Assembly (NCBI RefSeq): GCF_023195835.1
Contig: NZ_CP096199.1
Span: forward strand, 1,550,001-1,614,000
DNA length: 64,000 bases
Direction: 5' to 3'
From: Vibrio sinaloensis
GTDB lineage: Bacteria > Pseudomonadota > Gammaproteobacteria > Enterobacterales > Vibrionaceae
In this document: positions 54,263 through 63,132 of the stretch, in pieces
How the letters are laid out: each line of letters starts with the position of its first letter
Numbering within the stretch: the stretch's first letter is position 1
Notes under the pieces: generated by a model
Told to the model about the DNA's origin: nothing
Database searches by the model: none
Seen by the model: only the letters and a program-made list of their open reading frames with translations
Translations under genes and position numbers: made by a program

Positions 54263-54958
54263 CTAGTCCTTTAGGATCTGTTGTGCAATCAGTGCGCGAC
54301 TGCCCGAGATATGGCGACGCATCAGCATTTCAGCTAACTCTTCGTCGCGATTTCGGATCGCTTGTAAGATAAATTTATGTTCTTCGAGTGCTTCAACCGG
54401 GCGAGACTGCGCTCTTGGCGATTGATAGCGGTACATGCGTAGCAGGTGATAGAGCTCATCGCACAGCAAAGCAATTAGCTTACTGTTGCGACTCGCCAGA
54501 ATAATGCGGTAGTGGAAATCAAAATCGCCGTGCTGGTGAAAATAGGATGCGCCTTCCACTTCATCGATATGGTGGGAATGTGTCGACAATACCGCTTCTA
54601 AACCAACCAGCTCTTCTGGGGTGATATGTCTTGCAGCTAACCGCGCCGCCATCCCCTCTAGTGCCTCGCGCACCGCATACAGCTCAACCAGTTTTTCTGG
54701 AGAGAAGGTGATCACTCGTGCGCCAACGTGGGGAATACGCTCAATCAATCCAAGCCCTTCCACTCGCATGATTGCTTCACGCAAAGGCCCGCGGCTTACC
54801 TGATAGCGCTTCGCCAGCTCTGGTTCAGAGATCTTGCTACCGGGTGCAATTTCTCCGCTAACAATGGCCTCCACTAGCGACTCGGTTAAGGTGGCCGACT
54901 TAGTGTGTTCTCGCTCTGGCTGAACCTCTCTATGCTGAGTTTTTAGTTCTGTGTTCAT
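54263..54958 (-). CDS. prpR: GntR-family (FadR/FCD type) regulator of the prp operon
   Basis: A 231-residue regulator: an N-terminal winged helix ([21 protein letters not shown], in part [12 protein letters not shown], about residues 45-65) and a C-terminal FCD ligand domain with metal-type residues (D-x3-H pattern in FDFHYRI and the later RRHISGSR). The FCD fold binds small carboxylates; methylcitrate is the likely effector, by inference. It is the first gene of its own operon and so probably autoregulated through the two palindromes about 70-100 bp upstream. It differs from the sigma-54-type PrpR of E. coli; the symbol follows Vibrio/Shewanella practice. Confidence 0.88.
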   Translation of the reverse strand: MNTELKTQHREVQPEREHTKSATLTESLVEAIVSGEIAPGSKISEPELAKRYQVSRGPLREAIMRVEGLGLIERIPHVGARVITFSPEKLVELYAVREALEGMAARLAARHITPEELVGLEAVLSTHSHHIDEVEGASYFHQHGDFDFHYRIILASRNSKLIALLCDELYHLLRMYRYQSPRAQSRPVEALEEHKFILQAIRNRDEELAEMLMRRHISGSRALIAQQILKD

Positions 54959-55028
54959 TCTAATTTACTCGTTGCCGCCAAGCGGACTGTCTACAATCTT
55001 TACTGTTAAAGTTAAAATAGACCATATC

Positions 55029-55040
55029 ATTGTCGACAAT
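55029..55040. promoter_or_regulatory. Operator palindrome 1, GntR-type
   Basis: Perfect 12-bp palindrome ATTGTCGACAAT. The TTGTCGACAA core fits sites of FCD-type GntR regulators. It lies 71 bp before the regulator start. Confidence 0.75.
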
Positions 55041-55047
55041 CAAGATA

Positions 55048-55059
55048 ATTGTCGACAAT
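55048..55059. promoter_or_regulatory. Operator palindrome 2, GntR-type
   Basis: A second, identical perfect ATTGTCGACAAT. Centres of the two sites are 19 bp apart, close to two helical turns, so two dimers could bind on the same face of DNA. Confidence 0.75.
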
Positions 55060-55320
55060 TAAGACTAAGGTATAACGCTTTACTGTTATTCTGTGAGTTG
55101 TATCAGTGGGTGCTTTGAGACAATCGTTATGCCCGCCACAGACAAATGGCGATTTCTGTTGATTTCGTGATGATCTGTCTAACGATATGTAATTGATAAA
55201 TAAAACAAATGGTTTGAGCTTGATCTGGATTCATATTCAACCAGCGCCACTCAATTTAACATTTTATTAACTGCATTTTTCAGCAAATATGTGACCGCTT
55301 ATGAAAACAAGGAGTCACAA

Positions 55321-57099
55321 ATGCAAGTAAGCATCACAACAACTAAAACAATGCTCGCCACCGTTATCAGCACCACCCTGCTCTCTGGGTGTTATTGGGA
55401 TGATGCGGAAAAAGCAGCAAAACACGTCAGTAAACATATTGATCGCGAAGAACTAGTGAGCCACCTAGTTGAGCTAGAAGCTCGCGCATCAAAAACAACC
55501 GATGGCAGCTCAGTCACTCGAGCCGCTGGTAGTGATGGCTATCAATACTCGGTCGACTACATCATCGACACCATGCGTGAACACGGTTATCAAGTGTCGA
55601 CACAAGAGTTTGATTTCCGCGCTTGGGAAGAACTGGCAGGCACCACACTTAACGTCAATGGCAACGAATTGGTCGGGGTGCGCAGTGCAAAAGAAGGGCA
55701 AGAAGCGGATTTTGCCGCTATGTCCTATTCGGGCAGCTCAAACGGCACACTCGCCGCTCCAGCGGTATTCGTAACCCCTGATTTTCGTTTTGATGCCCCG
55801 GATTACGACAGCACGGATGGCTGTGAAGCCACTGACTTTGACGGCAAGGCAGTCAGCGGCAAAATCGCGGTTATTCAACGCGGAGGCTGTAGTTTTAACG
55901 ACAAGGTAGTGAACGCTCAAAACGCTGGAGCGAAAGGGGTAATTGTCTTCAACCAAGGTAATGCTGAGGGACGTACCTCGGTCGTTAACGGTACATTAGG
56001 CAGCGATAGCCAAGCCACCATTCCTGCGTTTGGCGCGCGTTTTGAACTGGGTAAACAGTGGTTTGAACTGAGCCAGAATAGCGAAGTACCGGTGGTACTC
56101 AATATCAATGTTGAAGATGAAAACGTGGTCACACAGAATGTTATCGCGGAAACCAAAGGAGGCAACCCAGACCAAGTTGTTATGCTTGGTGCCCATTTGG
56201 ATTCGGTACCCGAAGGCCCCGGCATTAACGACAATGGTTCTGGCACTGCTGGATTGCTCGAGTATGCGGTTACCCTCGCTAACCTCAATGCTCCGGTAAA
56301 AAACAAGGTTCGTTTTGCCTGGTGGGCAGCCGAAGAGGCAGGCTTGGTCGGCTCTGAGTACTACACCAACGATTTGTTTGGCTCACTTCGCGCTCAAGCG
56401 CAGCAAGAGATCATGCAAGAGCTTGGTATTGAAGACCCGAGTCAGTTGACAGCGGAACAACTCGATTTGGTCGAGGCTCGCTACTACCAGCTTAACAAAG
56501 TGAAGCTTTACCTCAATTTCGACATGATTGGCTCGCCTAACTACATCTTCGGCGTTATGGATGGTGATTTGTCTGATACCAAAGACAGCCCAGACAACGC
56601 CTACACGGGTGATTTTACCCCGCCATACGGCACCTCTCATATCGAATCCGTCTTCAATCAGTTCTTTGCTAGCAAGTCGGAATCGACGGTCCCACAAGCG
56701 CTATCGAAACGCTCTGACTATGCTGGATTTGCTGATTGGGGCGTCGCATTCGGTGGCCTATTCACAGGTGCGGAAAAAACCAAAACCGCCCAAGAAGTTG
56801 AGCAGTTTGGCGGCGACATCGATGTGGCCTACGACAAGTGCTACCACCAAGCGTGTGATGACCTGAACAACATCAGCCAAAAGGCGCTGTATGTAAATAC
56901 TCAGTCACTGGCTTACGTCACCACCTTCTACGCGTTTAGCCAGCCAGTATTCCCACCAGAGCAGCCTCAAGCTGCAACACTGCGCAGCTTCAGCATTGAA
57001 CCAACCTCCAAACTGCGAATTGGTGAAAAGCTTAAAGCCGCAGACAGCGTGTCTGATCACGATCACTTCCACGGTGACTTTGACCAAGATCGTCACTAA
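55321..57099 (+). CDS. M28-family metallo-aminopeptidase lipoprotein with PA domain
   Basis: A 592-residue exported peptidase. A lipoprotein signal ends in LLSGC (C24). A PA domain (about residues 145-215, with IAVIQRGGCSFNDK) is inserted before the peptidase core. Probable zinc ligands and base are H292 and D304 (GAHLDSV...NDNGSG), E338/E339 (AAEEAGLVG), D401 (NFDMIG) and H509 (CYHQACDD). It would release N-terminal residues from peptides at the cell surface or in the periplasm. The C-terminus ends in a His/Asp-rich tail (SDHDHFHGDFDQDRH) that could bind metal. The ATG at 55321 has AAGGAG seven bases upstream and gives the lipobox, unlike 55291. Confidence 0.92.
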   Translation: MQVSITTTKTMLATVISTTLLSGCYWDDAEKAAKHVSKHIDREELVSHLVELEARASKTTDGSSVTRAAGSDGYQYSVDYIIDTMREHGYQVSTQEFDFRAWEELAGTTLNVNGNELVGVRSAKEGQEADFAAMSYSGSSNGTLAAPAVFVTPDFRFDAPDYDSTDGCEATDFDGKAVSGKIAVIQRGGCSFNDKVVNAQNAGAKGVIVFNQGNAEGRTSVVNGTLGSDSQATIPAFGARFELGKQWFELSQNSEVPVVLNINVEDENVVTQNVIAETKGGNPDQVVMLGAHLDSVPEGPGINDNGSGTAGLLEYAVTLANLNAPVKNKVRFAWWAAEEAGLVGSEYYTNDLFGSLRAQAQQEIMQELGIEDPSQLTAEQLDLVEARYYQLNKVKLYLNFDMIGSPNYIFGVMDGDLSDTKDSPDNAYTGDFTPPYGTSHIESVFNQFFASKSESTVPQALSKRSDYAGFADWGVAFGGLFTGAEKTKTAQEVEQFGGDIDVAYDKCYHQACDDLNNISQKALYVNTQSLAYVTTFYAFSQPVFPPEQPQAATLRSFSIEPTSKLRIGEKLKAADSVSDHDHFHGDFDQDRH

Positions 57100-57122
57100 T
57101 AGCGATGATTTGATGCTTTTTT

Positions 57123-57150
57123 CAAGCCGTACTTAGTGCGGCTTGTTTAT
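57123..57150 (+). terminator. Terminator after the M28 peptidase gene
   Basis: CAAGCCGTACT / AGTGCGGCTTG with one G-U pair, a 1-3 base loop and a TTTATTTT tail. Confidence 0.8.
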
Positions 57151-57360
57151 TTTCTTGCCCCAACTCCCCCTGTGAACTTTATGAACAAAACCACCAAAAT
57201 ACTCAATATTGTTTTTATCAACGCATTACAGACAAAGATTTAACACGTCATTAACCTTAAGCACATCTATCCGCAAGACACCCTTCCTTGCGACTAGATC
57301 ATCGATAACGATAAGCCCGCTCTCAATGAAGAGTAGGTATAAACATAAGGAACGTGAATC

Positions 57361-58332
57361 ATGTTTAAGGTATTCAAACCCACACTGGCGGCATCCATCA
57401 TCGCTGCGTCTTTTTCATTCAACGCTTTTGCAGCAGATGTAGAGAAAATCCACTTTTTAATCCCTGGCGGCGCTGGCGGTGGTTGGGATATGACGGCACG
57501 TGGCACCGGTGATGTGCTGGTCAAATCTGATATCGTAGAAAATGTCTCATTCCAAAACCTATCTGGCGGCGGCGGCGGTAAAGCGATTGCCCACCTCATC
57601 GAAACCGCTGAGCGTCAAGAAGATACTCTGATGGTTAACTCGACCCCTATCGTGGTTCGTTCACTGACAGGTATTTTCCCGCAATCATTCCGTGACCTGA
57701 CGCCTGTTGCCGCGACTATCGCAGACTACGGCGCTATCGTGACCTCGGTAGACTCGGGTTACAATACTTGGGAAGACGTCGTTAAAGAGTTCGAATCTAA
57801 CCCACGTAAAGTAAAAATCGCTGGCGGCTCTGCTCGCGGCAGCATGGACCACCTAGTCGTTGCGGCAGCATTTAAAGGCGAAGGTTTTGATGCGAAGAAA
57901 GTTCGTTACATCGCTTACGATGCAGGCGGCAAAGCCATGGCAGCGCTGCTCTCTGGTGAAACCCAGCTTCTTTCGACAGGTTTGGGCGAAGTGCTAGAGA
58001 TGTCGAAATCTGGTCAAGTTAAGATCCTTGCTGTAACAGCACCTAAACGCCTCGATGCAGCGCCAGACATTCCAACTCTGACTGAATACGGTAACGAAAC
58101 CGTATTTGCTAACTGGCGTGGTTTCTTCGCAGCCCCTGGCGCAAGCCAAGCAAAAATCGACGAGTGGAACGCTGCGCTCACTAAGATGTACAACACTGAC
58201 GAGTGGCAAGTAGTTCGTGACCGCAATGGTTGGATCGATAACTACAAAGCGGATAAAGATTTCTATGCATTCCTTGAAGATCAAGAGAAGCAGATGGGCG
58301 ATCTGATGCGCGAGCTGGGTTTCCTAAAATAA
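57361..58332 (+). CDS. tctC: Tripartite tricarboxylate transporter, binding protein TctC
   Basis: A 323-residue periplasmic binding protein with a signal peptide (…FSFNAFAADV, cleavage near residue 24). IPGGAGGGWDMTARG (Gly-rich loop with the ligand-contacting Asp) and GGSARGSMDHLVVA are the family marks. It captures tricarboxylates such as citrate and passes them to TctAB. AAGGAACG precedes the ATG. It is separated from tctB by about 200 bp, which suggests differential expression. Confidence 0.93.
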   Translation: MFKVFKPTLAASIIAASFSFNAFAADVEKIHFLIPGGAGGGWDMTARGTGDVLVKSDIVENVSFQNLSGGGGGKAIAHLIETAERQEDTLMVNSTPIVVRSLTGIFPQSFRDLTPVAATIADYGAIVTSVDSGYNTWEDVVKEFESNPRKVKIAGGSARGSMDHLVVAAAFKGEGFDAKKVRYIAYDAGGKAMAALLSGETQLLSTGLGEVLEMSKSGQVKILAVTAPKRLDAAPDIPTLTEYGNETVFANWRGFFAAPGASQAKIDEWNAALTKMYNTDEWQVVRDRNGWIDNYKADKDFYAFLEDQEKQMGDLMRELGFLK

Positions 58333-58534
58333 AAAGCTGAACTACTTAGAGGGTGGCGAGTACACCCTCATCCCCTTTTCGCCGTACATGAGTTCCATAC
58401 AATCTCCTCTGTTTATTCGTAAGCAGTTAGGCTTTTTGACTAGCAGCAAATGGCCTATTTGTTGGTGAAACATGCTCATTAACGCTCTTGTACGGCTTTT
58501 TCTTTTCCTGCCTGTTACCTAAATGGAGTTGGAT

Positions 58535-59053
58535 ATGTCGGACTTGCCAACGAACTCTTTCAACAAAGGGAGCTTTCTCAGCAAAGAGAACCTCCTGTGC
58601 CGCGATCGTGTTGGTGCGATGATATTTTTGATCGTTTGCCTCTGCTACGGCTATCAAACGACTCAAATCCCCCTGTTCCCGGGTGATGAATACGAACCGT
58701 TTACGGCTCGCACCCTGCCCACCATATTAACTTTTATCGGGATAGGACTCTCCTTACTTCTTCTTGTGATGGGTCAACCTGATGTAAAAAGTGGCGCCGT
58801 GATGGGCTTCAACTGGAAGTTACTGATTGGTTTTTTATCACTGATGGCGCTATACGGTGTTGGACTGACCTACATTGGGTTCGTGCTTGCCACCAGTTTA
58901 TTCTTATTGGCCGGCTTTTATCTGTTGGGTGAACGACGTAAAAAAGTGCTGCTTGGCGCTTCTTTTCCGTTCGTGCTCGCTTTCTACCTGCTACTTACCC
59001 AAGGCCTAGATATCTACTTAGAGCCTGGTGTTATTTTCACCCTGTGGTCGTAA
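58535..59053 (+). CDS. tctB: Tripartite tricarboxylate transporter small membrane subunit TctB
   Basis: A 172-residue membrane protein with four predicted helices, the size of TctB. The first helix begins at about residue 28 (GAMIFLIVCLCYGY), and PGDEYEPFTARTLPTIL is a typical loop. GGAG seven bases before the ATG at 58535 favours this start over the ATG at 58523. It ends 17 bp before tctA. Confidence 0.9.
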   Translation: MSDLPTNSFNKGSFLSKENLLCRDRVGAMIFLIVCLCYGYQTTQIPLFPGDEYEPFTARTLPTILTFIGIGLSLLLLVMGQPDVKSGAVMGFNWKLLIGFLSLMALYGVGLTYIGFVLATSLFLLAGFYLLGERRKKVLLGASFPFVLAFYLLLTQGLDIYLEPGVIFTLWS

Positions 59054-59070
59054 ATTAAGGAAATGACATT

Positions 59071-60597
59071 ATGTTAGATGGAATCTTACAAGGCCTATCC
59101 ACCGCAGTCATGCCGATGAACATCATGATGGTGATCGTTGGTTGTTTTGTCGGTACATTTATTGGCATGTTGCCGGGTTTGGGCCCTATCTCAGCGATCG
59201 CGCTGATGATCCCTATCACCTACGGACTCGACCCTTCATCGGGCCTAATCTTGATGGCTGGCGTTTACTACGGCGCGGTATTTGGCGGTTCTACATCGTC
59301 CATTCTTATCAATGCGCCGGGCTGTTCTTCGACAGTCGTCACTGCGTTTGACGGCTACCCAATGGCGCAAAAAGGCCAAGCGGGTAAAGCACTGGCTTTG
59401 GCGGCCTACTCGTCGTTCACTGGTGGTACATTGTCGGCCATCATGTTACTTGTTGCAGCGCCTGCACTAGCCAGTGTCTCACTAAGCTTCCAGTCTTCTG
59501 ACTATTTCGCGCTGATGCTATTGGGTCTGTCTGCCGTCGCCGCCTTTGCTGGTAAAGGGCAAGTAATCAAAGCATGGATGATGACCATTCTTGGCTTGAT
59601 GCTTTCAACCGTCGGCATCGATAAAGGCGTCGGTGTTGAGCGCTTCACTTTCGGTCTGACCGATTTGATGGATGGCTTTAGCTTCCTATTGCTGGCCATG
59701 GCGACGTTTGCCCTTGGCGAAACGCTGATGGGCATTCTCAAGCCAGAGAAAGACACCAGCGCCGAAGAGCAAGACAAAATGAGCAATATCGGCAGTATGA
59801 AGGTGACCAAAGAAGAGATCAAAGAAGTGGCACCAGTGTCAATTCGTTCATCCATTCTTGGCTTCTTTACCGGTGTTCTTCCGGGTGCAGGTGCAACGAT
59901 CGCGGCTTTCCTAAGCTACGGCATGGAGCGCAATATCGCGCCTAAGGATAAAAAAGAACAATTCGGTAAAGGCAGCATCCGCGGCTTGGTGGCGCCTGAG
60001 TCTGCTAACAACGCAGCGTCAAGTGGGTCTTTTGTACCACTGCTTACGCTGGGTATCCCAGGTTCAGGTACCACAGCCATCATGCTCGGTGCATTGATCG
60101 CGTATGGCATTCAACCAGGCCCGCGCCTGTTCGTTGAGCACCCAGATGTATTCTGGTCGGTGATTATCTCTATGTACTTTGGCAACATCGTACTGGTTAT
60201 CCTTAACTTGCCACTGATCCCTTACATCTCAAAACTTCTGGCGGTACCGAGAACTGTGTTGCTGCCGATGATTCTGTTCTTCTCGATTACCGGGGTGTAC
60301 TTAGTTTCCTTCAACACCATGGATGTGTTTATCATGTTGTTGATCGCGATGGCAGCGATTGCGCTCAGACTAGCAAACTTCCCTCTTGCCCCGCTTTTAC
60401 TCGGCTTTATTCTTGGTGGTTTAATGGAAGAAAACTTACGCCGCGCCCTAATGATCAGTGATGGCGAGTTGAGCTTCTTGTGGGAGCGCCCGATTACCAT
60501 GACATTTACTATTTTGGCTGCGCTAGTACTGTTTAGCCCTGTGTTGGTCAAACTGTTTCAAAAGCTAAAACCGTCACCGAATAAAGCGGTGCAGTAA
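59071..60597 (+). CDS. tctA: Tripartite tricarboxylate transporter large membrane subunit TctA
   Basis: A 508-residue permease with about twelve membrane helices. TctA marks are GTFIGMLPGLGPISAIALMIP, YYGAVFGGSTSSILINAPG (Ser/Gly-rich first repeat) and its second-half counterpart GVLPGAGATIAAFLSYG and NNAASSGSFVPLLTLGIPG. It imports the substrate using an ion gradient. No TctDE two-component system is in the window. Confidence 0.95.
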   Translation: MLDGILQGLSTAVMPMNIMMVIVGCFVGTFIGMLPGLGPISAIALMIPITYGLDPSSGLILMAGVYYGAVFGGSTSSILINAPGCSSTVVTAFDGYPMAQKGQAGKALALAAYSSFTGGTLSAIMLLVAAPALASVSLSFQSSDYFALMLLGLSAVAAFAGKGQVIKAWMMTILGLMLSTVGIDKGVGVERFTFGLTDLMDGFSFLLLAMATFALGETLMGILKPEKDTSAEEQDKMSNIGSMKVTKEEIKEVAPVSIRSSILGFFTGVLPGAGATIAAFLSYGMERNIAPKDKKEQFGKGSIRGLVAPESANNAASSGSFVPLLTLGIPGSGTTAIMLGALIAYGIQPGPRLFVEHPDVFWSVIISMYFGNIVLVILNLPLIPYISKLLAVPRTVLLPMILFFSITGVYLVSFNTMDVFIMLLIAMAAIALRLANFPLAPLLLGFILGGLMEENLRRALMISDGELSFLWERPITMTFTILAALVLFSPVLVKLFQKLKPSPNKAVQ

Positions 60598-60614
60598 TCT
60601 GCGATAACATCGAC

Positions 60615-60641
60615 AAGGGGAACGTTATGTTCCCCTTTTTT
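60615..60641 (+). terminator. Terminator of the tct operon
   Basis: AAGGGGAAC-GTTAT-GTTCCCCTT followed by TTTTT, 17 bp after the tctA stop. Confidence 0.92.
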
Positions 60642-60682
60642 GATCGCGTAACATGGTGTTGGTTGAATTGCCCACAACAGAT

Positions 60683-60700
60683 TTAGAGTATATACTCTAA
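60683..60700. promoter_or_regulatory. Perfect 18-bp palindrome, likely TetR-type operator
   Basis: TTAGAGTATATACTCTAA is a perfect palindrome 32 bp before the ATG of the export operon. A half-site TTAGAGTG recurs at 60719-60726. Its size and place suit a TetR-family repressor dimer; no such regulator is inside the window. Confidence 0.7.
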
Positions 60701-60731
60701 CTTTGCTATTGTAATCAATTAGAGTGCCACT

Positions 60732-62132
60732 ATGTCATCGCGTCGAATCACAACGCTGCTCGCATGCCTAAGTATCTATGCGCCCGTTTCGCATTCTGCT
60801 GCCATCAGCTTTGAACAAGCCTGGCAGTTGCTGCAACAAGAAAACCATTCTCTGGCGGCTCAGCGTTCGAATGTCGAGCGATACCAACATCTGGAAAATG
60901 CCACCGACAATCTAAACCTTCCCAGCGTCACTCTTGGCGCTAATTACACCCGACTTGATCGCGATGTAACCGTGACAGGCAAACAACTGTTCGAAAGCAC
61001 AGGGCAAACACTGCCCAATTTGGGCCCAACATTCAATGCCTTGATCGCCAACTTGGGCGATGTCACCTCTACTATCAGCGAACGCGACATTTTTAGCTCT
61101 TCAATACGCGCTGTCTGGCCCATTTTTACCGGCGGGCGCATCAATGCGGCGCAGTCAGCCGCAGAAGGAAAAAAACAGCAAGCGCAAAGTGAGCTGGCGA
61201 TGGAAACTCAAGCGCGCTTTGAAGATCTGAGTAAATACTACTTTTCGGTGCTGCTGGCACAAGATGTGGTGGCAACCCGACAGCTGGTTGAACAAGGACT
61301 TCGCCAACACAGGGACAATGCGCTGAAACTCGAGCAGCAAGGTCAAATCGCACGCGTCGAACGTCTCCAGGCGCAATCGGCACTAGACAACGCGATCATT
61401 GAACGCAAAAAAGCCGAGAAGAGTCTCGAAATCGCGCAAACTGCGCTGACTCAAATCCTCAATCAACAGAGCGCTGTTGAACCATCGGATAGCCTTTTCA
61501 TCAATACCAACTTACCGGATCAGCAACTGTTCGTTGACCAGACTCTGGCAACCTATCCAGGTCTTTCGCTGCTCGATGCCAAAGAGAAGCAAGCCACCAG
61601 CTTGATCAAAGCTGAGCAAGGCAAGTACTACCCAGAAGTCTATCTATACGGTGACTACAGCTTACACAGCGATGATTCGCTCGCAAGCCAGATGAAGCCC
61701 GATTGGCTGGTTGGCGTTGGGGTTAATATCCCACTTATCGAGAAAACCGGACGCAGCGAGCAGGTTAAAGCGGCCAACAGCGCCGTCAACCAAGTTCGCT
61801 ATCTCAAATCTCAAGCGAAACAAGACTTATCTGTGCTGGTGAAAAAGACCTACCTCGAGGCGCAACAGGCACAAGAGGAAGTTCTCGGCCTTGAATCGAG
61901 CATCGAACTAGCTCAGGAAAACTTAAAGTTACGCCAAAAAGCCTTCTCACAAGGGCTTTCCACTTCGACGGATGTGGTCGATGCTCAGCTGTACGTTGCC
62001 AAAGTACAAACCCAAAAAGCCGCAGCCAGTTTCAACTATCTCATTTCACTGTCGAAGCTACTTGCCCTCTCCAGTGAGATGGATGCATTCAATCAATATC
62101 AACGCAATGCGCTAACGACTTCAGGTTTATAA
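60732..62132 (+). CDS. TolC-family outer-membrane efflux protein
   Basis: A 466-residue outer-membrane channel with signal peptide (LLACLSIYAPVSHSAA). The two TolC halves are visible (ISFEQAWQLLQQENHSLAAQR near the start; SLLDAKEKQATSLIKAEQGKYYPEVYLYGDYS in the second half). It is distinct from the adhesin-linked TolC-like protein at 39524. It is first in an operon with a HlyD-like adaptor and an ABC-2 permease, so it most likely exports small toxic compounds. Specificity unknown. Confidence 0.9.
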   Translation: MSSRRITTLLACLSIYAPVSHSAAISFEQAWQLLQQENHSLAAQRSNVERYQHLENATDNLNLPSVTLGANYTRLDRDVTVTGKQLFESTGQTLPNLGPTFNALIANLGDVTSTISERDIFSSSIRAVWPIFTGGRINAAQSAAEGKKQQAQSELAMETQARFEDLSKYYFSVLLAQDVVATRQLVEQGLRQHRDNALKLEQQGQIARVERLQAQSALDNAIIERKKAEKSLEIAQTALTQILNQQSAVEPSDSLFINTNLPDQQLFVDQTLATYPGLSLLDAKEKQATSLIKAEQGKYYPEVYLYGDYSLHSDDSLASQMKPDWLVGVGVNIPLIEKTGRSEQVKAANSAVNQVRYLKSQAKQDLSVLVKKTYLEAQQAQEEVLGLESSIELAQENLKLRQKAFSQGLSTSTDVVDAQLYVAKVQTQKAAASFNYLISLSKLLALSSEMDAFNQYQRNALTTSGL

Positions 62133-62141
62133 GGGTCCACA

Positions 62142-63119
62142 ATGAAAAAAGCCAAATCACTCCTTCTTTCTGCGGCTGCACTGAGTGTGGCGTCTTGGGT
62201 CGGCTACAGCTTTTATCAAGCATATCAACCACAGCCAGTTCGTCTTCAAGGGCAAATCGAATCTCAGCAGTACAGTATTTCGTCTAAGGTGCCGGGTCGA
62301 ATCGACCAAATTTTGGTGCGTAAGGGCGACAAAATTGAGCAAGGCCAACTGATCTTTACTCTGCACAGTCCAGAAATTGAAGCCAAACTCGAGCAAGCCA
62401 AAGCGGGCGAGAAAGCGGCCGATGCTATCGCTCTGGAAGCGGAGAAAGGCGCACGTACCCAACAGATTCAAGCGGCGAAAGATCAGTGGCTAAAAGCCAA
62501 AGCCGCGTCTGCTCTGATGGAAAAAACCTACCTTAGAGTCAATAACCTATATAACGAGGGCGTAGTCGCCGAGCAAAAACGCGACGAAGCGCGTACCCAA
62601 TGGGATGCGGCCAAATACACCGAAAGCGCGGCGTTTCAGATGTATCAACTTGCCCGGGAGGGCGCGCGTAGCGAGACTAAGCTAGCAGCTGCGGAGAAAG
62701 CTCGTATGGCAGCAGGCGCCGTTGCAGAGGTAGAAGCGTACGCCCAAGATACTCGCATCGAAAGCTGGTTTAAAGGTGAAGTGTCTCAGGTACTCCTGCA
62801 AAGTGGCGAGCTGGCTCCGCAAGGATTTCCTGTCGTGACGGTGATCGATACCGAAGATTCCTGGGCGGTATTCAATGTGCGTGAAGACTGGCTCAAACAT
62901 TTTGCTAAAGGCGAACTGATCAACGCCTATGTACCCGCATTAGAGAAAAGCATTGAACTTAAAGTGACCCATATTGCGGTAATGGGTGACTTTGCTACAT
63001 GGCGCTCGACTGACGCCTCTCAAGGGTTTGATCTACGTACATTTGAAGTTGAAGCCAGACCCACTCAACCCGAGCAGCAACTGCGGATGGGAATGAGCTT
63101 GGTGGTTGAATTAGACTGA
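62142..63119 (+). CDS. HlyD/EmrA-type membrane-fusion protein
   Basis: A 325-residue periplasmic adaptor. One N-terminal membrane helix (residues about 5-24) anchors it. A biotinyl-lipoyl-like half (SISSKVPGRIDQILVRKGDKIEQGQ, in part KVPGRIDQILVRKGD), an alpha-helical hairpin (about 75-200) and a barrel domain follow. It should link the ABC-2 permease to the TolC-like channel. It starts 9 bp after the previous stop. Confidence 0.9.
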   Translation: MKKAKSLLLSAAALSVASWVGYSFYQAYQPQPVRLQGQIESQQYSISSKVPGRIDQILVRKGDKIEQGQLIFTLHSPEIEAKLEQAKAGEKAADAIALEAEKGARTQQIQAAKDQWLKAKAASALMEKTYLRVNNLYNEGVVAEQKRDEARTQWDAAKYTESAAFQMYQLAREGARSETKLAAAEKARMAAGAVAEVEAYAQDTRIESWFKGEVSQVLLQSGELAPQGFPVVTVIDTEDSWAVFNVREDWLKHFAKGELINAYVPALEKSIELKVTHIAVMGDFATWRSTDASQGFDLRTFEVEARPTQPEQQLRMGMSLVVELD

Positions 63120-63132
63120 GACTGAACGCGTC

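Larger units (their letters stand above)
54959..55320. other. Intergenic control region of the prp operon and the M28 peptidase
   Basis: About 360 bp between divergent genes. The left part contains two perfect operator-like palindromes (55029-55059). The right part (55060-55320) is AT-rich with no recognised element other than the AAGGAG of the peptidase gene. Confidence 0.6.
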
